64,000 bases of DNA from Luteimonas sp. FCS-9 (lineage in GTDB: Bacteria; Pseudomonadota; Gammaproteobacteria; Xanthomonadales; Xanthomonadaceae). The notes beneath the pieces were generated by a model. The model did not search any database and was not told the DNA's origin. It saw only the letters and a program-made list of their open reading frames with translations. Positions 59,452 through 64,000 of the stretch are shown here, piece after piece. A program made the position numbers and the translations under genes. Position 1 is the first letter of the stretch, and each line of letters opens with the position of its first letter. The DNA lies in the NCBI RefSeq assembly GCF_001014645.1, contig NZ_LASZ01000005.1:124001-188000 (forward strand). Reading direction: 5' to 3'.

Positions 59452-60026
59452 GCAGGCGACGCCAGCAGCGCCAGCCCGGCGATCAGGCCCAGCCCCAGCC
59501 CAGCGATCACCTCAGGCAGCGTGTGTCGCCCCATCCGCAGCCGCGCCCAGCCCAGCAGCGGCAGCGCGGCCAGGGCGGCGACCGCCGCGACCGGCGACAA
59601 CGGCCAGGCCGCCACGCCGGCGAACGCCAGGCTCGCCATGTGCAGCGACAGCTTGATCCAGCGGTTCGCCAGACCGGCCGCGCCCAGCATCGAGGCGGCG
59701 GCGAGCACGCCATTCGAGGTCGCCGAGCCGCGACCGCCCATCCACAGCCAGTAGCCACCGGCGACGACCAGCGCCAGCCCGTAGAGCAGCGGCCGCTCCT
59801 GCCGACGCGACGCATCGACCGTTTCCCAGTGCCCGCCCCGCCGGCGCTGCCAGATGAAGGCGGACACGATTCCGACCGCAGCGAGGATGCCCAGCGCCGT
59901 GCGCCCCAGCGACGCCGGCGCGACACGCCACGCCGCCAGCAGCGCGAGCGCCGCGAACACCGCGAACGGGTGCAGGACGATCGAGACGATGCGGGCGACC
60001 GCCCGCGGCGAGGCGGGACCGCTCAT
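59448..60026 (-). CDS. PAP2-like membrane phosphatase family protein
   Basis: A 192-residue membrane protein with five to six hydrophobic helices (SIVLHPFAVFAALALLAAW, ALGILAAVGIVSAFIWQ, LLYGLALVVAGGYWLWM). It has a worn PAP2 pattern: SRRQERPLLYG (R-x3-RP), KLSLHMASLAFAG in place of PSGH, and ARLRMGRHTLPEVIAGLGLG in place of SR-x5-H-x3-D, with glutamate for the last aspartate. Phosphatase activity is therefore doubtful; a lipid-handling role is possible. I used the ATG at 60024-60026; the frame extends 23 codons further. The stop lies in a palindromic repeat. It follows the oxygenase gene by about 70 bp. Confidence 0.75.
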   Translation of the reverse strand: MSGPASPRAVARIVSIVLHPFAVFAALALLAAWRVAPASLGRTALGILAAVGIVSAFIWQRRRGGHWETVDASRRQERPLLYGLALVVAGGYWLWMGGRGSATSNGVLAAASMLGAAGLANRWIKLSLHMASLAFAGVAAWPLSPVAAVAALAALPLLGWARLRMGRHTLPEVIAGLGLGLIAGLALLASPA

Positions 60027-60099
60027 CGCATGCCCTGGACCGTGGCCGCGCATCGCGTAGGCACGCGCATCGGCGCACGACGCGTCGCCGTCCATGCGA

Positions 60100-60861
60100 T
60101 CACGACGCGCGCCACCAGCCGGTGATCGACAGCCGGGCCGACTCGACGAACGGCGAGACCGCCGTCACCAGGTGCGGACGCGGCACCCGGAACAGCGCGA
60201 GTGTGTTGAACCCTGGCACGAGGGCGTGCGTCACGCGGTCGTCCGCGTCCAGGAACTGCAACTGGCCGCCGTCGTCTGCGCGCCAGCCCGGCGAGAGGCC
60301 CAGCACGTAAGCCAGCCGTCGCTGCTTGCCGGGATGGTCGTCGTCATGCCGGGTCAGAAAATGCCCTGCGCGGTAGCGCGTCGCCTGCGCGTCGCCGAAG
60401 TCGATGTCGTCGACGCCGGTGACCGCACGCACCAGGTCGCGCAGCGGACCGCCGCCCAGCAGCGCGCGGAACCGGTCCAGCGCCGGCGGCAGCGGGCCGG
60501 GGTCGTAGTCGACGTCGTGGACCGGAAACCGTTCGTAGAGATACTGCATGCCGCGGCGCGTCTCCTCGAAGACCAGCGCCTGCAACGGCCGCAATGCGGC
60601 GGCCTCCATCTGTGCGATTGCGGCGGCATCGAAATCGCGATGCCGCCCGTCGATCCGCGTCACCAGCGCCCAGCGGGTCCGGTCCAGGAGACAGGCGCGC
60701 AGCGCCCGCGCGAAGTCGTCGGCCAGTACCTGGGGCACGACGACGTGGCCGTCGCGTGCGAAGTCGCTCCGCAACCGGTCGAGATCGTGCCGGGGCCCGG
60801 GCGGCATGCCGTCGACGGGTGCCCCGGCCTGCACCGTATCCGCCGGGCCGGCCCCGCTCAT
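60100..60861 (-). CDS. 2-oxoglutarate/Fe(II)-dependent oxygenase (prolyl 4-hydroxylase-like)
   Basis: A 253-residue 2OG-Fe(II) dioxygenase. The metal facial triad is visible: H172 and D174 in GHFLTRHDDDHPGKQRRLAY (H-x-D) and the distal H230 in FRVPRPHLVTAVSP. The 2-oxoglutarate arginine is R243 in SARLSITGWW. GGQLQFLDADDRVTHALVPG is the typical double-stranded beta-helix strand. This is the Pfam 2OG-FeII_Oxy_3 pattern of bacterial prolyl hydroxylase-like proteins (YbiX/Ofd-type), whose targets are mostly unknown. The ATG at 60859-60861 lies 27 bp after the radA stop, so they may share a transcript. Confidence 0.86.
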   Translation of the reverse strand: MSGAGPADTVQAGAPVDGMPPGPRHDLDRLRSDFARDGHVVVPQVLADDFARALRACLLDRTRWALVTRIDGRHRDFDAAAIAQMEAAALRPLQALVFEETRRGMQYLYERFPVHDVDYDPGPLPPALDRFRALLGGGPLRDLVRAVTGVDDIDFGDAQATRYRAGHFLTRHDDDHPGKQRRLAYVLGLSPGWRADDGGQLQFLDADDRVTHALVPGFNTLALFRVPRPHLVTAVSPFVESARLSITGWWRAS

Positions 60862-60888
60862 CGGCGCGACGCCCGCCGGGCCCGGCGC

Positions 60889-62277
60889 TCATACATGCTC
60901 GAGCGCCTCGGCCAGCCGCTCGACCGCGATGACCTCCATGCCCTTGTAGGTGCCGGCCTTGGGCGCGTTGGCGCGCGGCACGATCGCCCGCACGAAGCCG
61001 TGCGTGGCGGCCTCCTTCAGGCGTTCCTCGCCGTTGGGCACCGGCCGGATCTCGCCGGCCAGGCCGACCTCGCCGAAGGCGATGGTCTTCTCCGGCAGCG
61101 GTATGTCGCGCAGCGACGACAGCACCGACAGCAGCACCGGCAGGTCGGCCGCGGTCTCCTGCACGCGGATGCCGCCGACGACGTTGACGAACACGTCCTG
61201 GTCGCCGGTCATGATCCCGCCGTGCCGGTGCAGCACCGCGAGCAGCATCGCCAGCCGGTTGCCCTCCAGACCGACCGCGACGCGGCGCGGGTTCGACAGC
61301 GGCGAGGCGTCGACCAGGGCCTGCACCTCGACCAGCAGCGGCCGGGTGCCCTCGCGCGTGACCATGATGCAGCTGCCTGGCTGCTGTGCGCCGGCGCCCG
61401 ACAGGAAGATCGCCGACGGGTTGGCGACCTCCTTGAGGCCCTTCTCGCCCATCGCGAACACGCCCAGTTCGTTGACCGCGCCGAACCGGTTCTTGAATGC
61501 GCGCATCACCCGGAAGCGGCTGCCGCTGTCGCCCTCGAAGTACAGCACCGCGTCGACCATGTGCTCGAGCACGCGCGGGCCGGCGATGCCGCCCTCCTTG
61601 GTCACGTGCCCGACCAGGAACACCGCGGTGCCGGTCTCCTTGGCATAGCGCACCAGGCGCGCGGCGGATTCGCGGACCTGGCTCACCGAGCCGGGGGCCG
61701 CGGTCAGCGACTCGGTCCACAGCGTCTGGATCGAGTCGGCGATGATCAGTCCGGGCTTGAGCCTGGACGCGTGCTCGAGGATGCGCTCGATGCCGGTCTC
61801 GGCCAGCGCGTGCAGGCCGTCGAGCGACAGCCCCAGGCGCACCGCGCGCCCGGCGACCTGCGCCAGCGATTCCTCGCCGGTGACGTACAGCCCCGGCAGC
61901 GTGTGGGCCATGCGCGCCAGCGCCTGCAGCAGCAACGTCGACTTGCCGATGCCCGGATCGCCGCCGATCAGCACCACCGCGCCCTCGACGAGGCCGCCGC
62001 CGAGCACCCGGTCGAACTCGCCGATGCCGGTCGACACGCGCACGTCCTCGCCCTGCTGCACGTCCTTGAGCGCCATGACCTTCGGTGCGTCGACCTTGCC
62101 GGCCCAGCCAGCGCGGCGCGCGGCGGGCGATTTCGCGGCCGCCGCGCTCTCGAGCACGATCTCGGCGATCGTGTCCCAGGCCCCGCAGGCGCTGCACTGG
62201 CCCTGCCACTTGCTGTAGTCGGCGCCGCACTCGTTGCAGACGAAGGCGGTTCGGGCTTTGGCGGCGGGCTTGGCCAT
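60889..62277 (-). CDS. radA: DNA repair protein RadA
   Basis: RadA (Sms) is a RecA-like ATPase that drives branch migration of recombination intermediates. The 462-residue protein has a four-cysteine zinc finger FVCNECGADYSKWQGQCSAC (C14, C17, C28, C31). The Walker A motif is VVLIGGDPGIGKSTLLLQAL. The RadA-specific KNRFG motif is RVMRAFKNRFGAVNELGVFA, and the C-terminal Lon-like domain has DVFVNVVGGIRVQETAADLP and FGEVGLAGEIRPVPNGEERL. I used the ATG at 62275-62277 (MAKPAAKARTAFVC); an ATG five codons earlier is also possible. A -10-like TATCCT is at 62305-62310. Confidence 0.97.
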   Translation of the reverse strand: MAKPAAKARTAFVCNECGADYSKWQGQCSACGAWDTIAEIVLESAAAAKSPAARRAGWAGKVDAPKVMALKDVQQGEDVRVSTGIGEFDRVLGGGLVEGAVVLIGGDPGIGKSTLLLQALARMAHTLPGLYVTGEESLAQVAGRAVRLGLSLDGLHALAETGIERILEHASRLKPGLIIADSIQTLWTESLTAAPGSVSQVRESAARLVRYAKETGTAVFLVGHVTKEGGIAGPRVLEHMVDAVLYFEGDSGSRFRVMRAFKNRFGAVNELGVFAMGEKGLKEVANPSAIFLSGAGAQQPGSCIMVTREGTRPLLVEVQALVDASPLSNPRRVAVGLEGNRLAMLLAVLHRHGGIMTGDQDVFVNVVGGIRVQETAADLPVLLSVLSSLRDIPLPEKTIAFGEVGLAGEIRPVPNGEERLKEAATHGFVRAIVPRANAPKAGTYKGMEVIAVERLAEALEHV

Positions 62278-62304
62278 CGGAAATCGGTCCATTGCGGGAC
62301 CGGC

Positions 62305-62310
62305 AGGATA
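62305..62310 (-). promoter_or_regulatory. -10 element for radA
   Basis: TATCCT on the minus strand, preceded by GGC and followed by GCCGGTCC, 28 nt before the radA start. The diguanylate cyclase promoter lies 60 bp away on the plus strand. Confidence 0.35.
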
Positions 62311-62369
62311 GCCGAGCGCGGTCGCAGCGCAGGAGACGCGCACGCCCCCGGGCACGCGCCGAAGCCCGC

Positions 62370-62375
62370 TACAAT
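62370..62375 (+). promoter_or_regulatory. -10 element for the diguanylate cyclase gene
   Basis: TACAAT preceded by GC and followed by CGCGAC, 34 nt before the ATG at 62409, in the divergent gap with radA. No clear -35 is seen. Confidence 0.45.
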
Positions 62376-62408
62376 CGCGACGGACAGACCGGCCCGGGGG
62401 GCCGCCCG

Positions 62409-63464
62409 ATGCCCTACCGCGACGACCTCCACGACCGGACGCGAGCGTCGGCTCTGCTGTTCGCATCGCGCATCCACCGCATGCGGATGCTGGGCACGGT
62501 GCTGTGCGCGCTGCCGATCGCCTCGGTGCTGGCCGAGCGCGGCGCACCGGGCTGGCTGTGGGCCGCGCTGGCGATCAACGCGCTGGCATGGCCGCAACTC
62601 GCCTGGCAGCTGTCCCGCCGTGCGCGCGACCCGATCGCCGCCGAGTACCGCAACCTGCTCGCCGACGCCGCGGCCGGCGGACTGTGGATCGTGGCGATGG
62701 CGGTGAGCCTGCTGCCGACCGCGGTCATGGCGACGGTGCTCAGCGCCGACCGGCTCGCCGCCGGCGGCTGGCGCCTGTTCCGTCGGGCCGCCTTCGTGTT
62801 CGTGCTCGCCTTCGTGACCGGCTGGGCGGTCGCCGGTTTTCCGTTCGCGCCGGAGACGTCGACGCGGACGCTGCTCGCCTGCCTGCCGCTGATGTTCGGT
62901 TACCACATCGCACTGAGCCTGGTGACCTACCGGCTGGGCAGGACCATTGCCCGGCAGAACCGCGACCTCGAGCGCACCAACCGCACCGATTCCGGCAGCG
63001 ACCTGCCCAACCGGCGGCACTTCGACATCCGCACCCACGACGCGTTCGCGCGCTTCGAGCGCCACGGCGATCCGGCCACGCTGCTGATGATCGACATCGA
63101 CGCCTTCAAGTCCATCAACGACCGCCATGGCCACGGCGTCGGCGACCTCGTGCTGCGGCGGGTGGCCGACGTGCTGCGCACCGCGGCCGGGGCCACCGAC
63201 ACCCCGGCGCGGATCGGCGGCGACGAGTTCGTGATCCTGCTCGCCCCCGCCGGACCGGCGCGCGCAGCCGCGGTCGCCGAGTACGTGCGCGCCGGCATCG
63301 CCGCGCTGTCCTTCGACGACCACCCCGCGTTGAGCTGCACCGCCAGCATCGGTGTCTCGACGACGCGCGCGGAGTTCGGCACGCCGGCCGACTGGCTGCA
63401 CGATGCCGACGGCGCGCTCTATCGCGCCAAGGCGGCGGGACGCAACCGGGTCGTCGTGGCCTGA
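62409..63464 (+). CDS. MASE2-GGDEF diguanylate cyclase (AdrA/DgcC-like)
   Basis: A 351-residue membrane diguanylate cyclase that would make cyclic di-GMP from GTP. The N-terminal MASE2 sensor region spans five hydrophobic segments: FASRIHRMRMLGTVLCALPI, RDPIAAEYRNLLADAAAGGL and SADRLAAGGWRLFRRAAFVF are typical. The catalytic domain has the intact GGDEF (residues 270-274 in ARIGGDEFVILLAP), IDIDAFKSINDRHGHGVGDL and ASIGVST. The usual D-x-L-T-G-L-x-N-R-R start is altered to TDSGSDLPNRRHF. The inhibitory I-site (RxxD) five residues before GGDEF reads GATD, so product inhibition is probably lost. The ATG at 62409 starts the MASE2 region. It is divergent from radA. Confidence 0.93.
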   Translation: MPYRDDLHDRTRASALLFASRIHRMRMLGTVLCALPIASVLAERGAPGWLWAALAINALAWPQLAWQLSRRARDPIAAEYRNLLADAAAGGLWIVAMAVSLLPTAVMATVLSADRLAAGGWRLFRRAAFVFVLAFVTGWAVAGFPFAPETSTRTLLACLPLMFGYHIALSLVTYRLGRTIARQNRDLERTNRTDSGSDLPNRRHFDIRTHDAFARFERHGDPATLLMIDIDAFKSINDRHGHGVGDLVLRRVADVLRTAAGATDTPARIGGDEFVILLAPAGPARAAAVAEYVRAGIAALSFDDHPALSCTASIGVSTTRAEFGTPADWLHDADGALYRAKAAGRNRVVVA

Positions 63465-63480
63465 ACCGCCTGTCGCGCCG

Positions 63481-64000
63481 CTACGCGGCGGACGTTGCCG
63501 ATGCGCGCCCCGGTCCGCCGGGCAGCGCCCCGCGACGCGCGAGTTGCATCAGCGCCGTCGCGGCGTCGCCGACCACGAGCGGCGCCGGCACCGACAGCAT
63601 CAGGTTCAGCGGCAGCCCGAACTCCTCGATGTTCCAGCCGTGCAGGTCCAGCACCCCGTCCGCGCCGATCGCCTGCGGATGCCGCTGGCGGATGCGCTGG
63701 GCGAACGTGCCGTCTTCGGGGATGTAGCCATGGACCGGCTTGCCGCGCGCGACCGCGTAACCGACCTCGAAGCAGGTCCCGCTATCGGGCTCGGGCCCGC
63801 GGAAGAAGTCGAGATTGGCGAGCACCGCGTCGGCTCGCTCGATCAGGCCGATGTTGGCCCGGTAGATCCACCGCGCCTGCTCGCCTGGATCGACGATCGC
63901 CGCGGGCACGTCCTGGTCGAGCGGATACAGCCCCTCGATCCCGAACCGCGCACACAACGCCTTGAGCTCGGCCCCGCGCGCGCGGGCATCGGGCCGGAAC
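63481..64000 (-). CDS. Nucleoside 2-deoxyribosyltransferase-like protein, 5' end missing
   Basis: The 3' part (about 173 codons) of a leftward gene that continues beyond the window's right edge. The frame is open to position 64000. It contains ELKALCARFGIEGLYPLDQD, IYRANIGLIERADAVLANLD and FFRGPEPDSGTCFEVGYAVA, followed by RGKPVHGYIPEDGTFAQRI. The DAVLANLDFFRG...D.GT.FE.GYA pattern, with the nucleophilic glutamate in CFEVGYA, is that of nucleoside 2-deoxyribosyltransferases (RCL family), which swap bases on deoxynucleosides. FGLPLNLML near the C-terminus is also typical. The N-terminal YLAGP motif is outside the window. It is convergent with the diguanylate cyclase gene, 16 bp apart. Confidence 0.88.
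   Translation of the reverse strand, partial: FRPDARARGAELKALCARFGIEGLYPLDQDVPAAIVDPGEQARWIYRANIGLIERADAVLANLDFFRGPEPDSGTCFEVGYAVARGKPVHGYIPEDGTFAQRIRQRHPQAIGADGVLDLHGWNIEEFGLPLNLMLSVPAPLVVGDAATALMQLARRGALPGGPGRASATSAA

Overview
The window is GC-rich chromosomal DNA (roughly 70% G+C by eye, strong third-position GC bias) from a gammaproteobacterium. The best fit is a Xanthomonadaceae/Lysobacteraceae member of the Lysobacter/Luteimonas type. This rests on the trpB / trpI / trpF-truA-fimV-asd-aroC-prmB block, several large TonB-dependent receptors, and short palindromic repeats of the GTAGGAGCGCGC type scattered between genes. I see no phage, insertion sequence, CRISPR array, rRNA or tRNA gene. 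Most of the window is housekeeping DNA with a few accessory islands.

Layout. 1-9.5 kb: 5' part of trpB with divergent trpI, then the leftward series trpF, truA, fimV, asd, a 2-hydroxyacid dehydrogenase, aroC and prmB. 9.6-16.9 kb: SCO1 and psd, mltD, a secreted alpha/beta hydrolase, a YjgR-type ATPase, greB and a lipoprotein. 17-21.1 kb: rimO, dienelactone hydrolase, HIT protein, RDD protein and dcd. 21.4-37.7 kb: three TonB-dependent receptors, interleaved with mrp/apbC, a DUF2147 protein, metG, ubiB and pncC; the third receptor is followed directly by a di-haem MauG/CcpA-type peroxidase. 37.8-43.4 kb: mutS, a 790-bp spacer with two copies of a ~100-bp structured repeat and a candidate OxyR operator, then katG. 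43.5-46.7 kb: a PhoPQ-like two-component operon (PepSY protein, regulator, kinase, hslR) with a divergent second PepSY gene. 46.8-52.8 kb: the rpsP-rimM-trmD-rplS operon and the ffh-nitronate monooxygenase-pabC operon. 52.9-59.3 kb: a cytochrome c assembly-type membrane protein, a secreted protein, and a MarR-controlled tripartite efflux operon (marR, outer membrane factor, emrA, emrB). 59.4-64 kb: a PAP2-like membrane protein, a 2OG-Fe(II) oxygenase, radA, a MASE2-GGDEF diguanylate cyclase and the 3' part of a nucleoside 2-deoxyribosyltransferase-like gene cut by the window end.

Themes. Genes are tightly packed, with many ATGA/GTGA overlaps that fix start codons. Convergent gene pairs are usually separated by a palindromic repeat or a terminator, and in two cases (asd, PAP2-like) the repeat supplies the stop codon. 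At least a dozen genes carry a recognisable -10 hexamer of the form C-TANNNT, usually followed by a G/C-only discriminator, 28-95 nt before the start codon. The most interesting structures that gene content does not explain are the three-copy ~100-bp hairpin element, the OxyR-like site with a long katG leader, and the receptor/di-haem peroxidase pair whose peroxidase has no ordinary start codon in front of a convincing signal peptide. None of these is proof of a new system.
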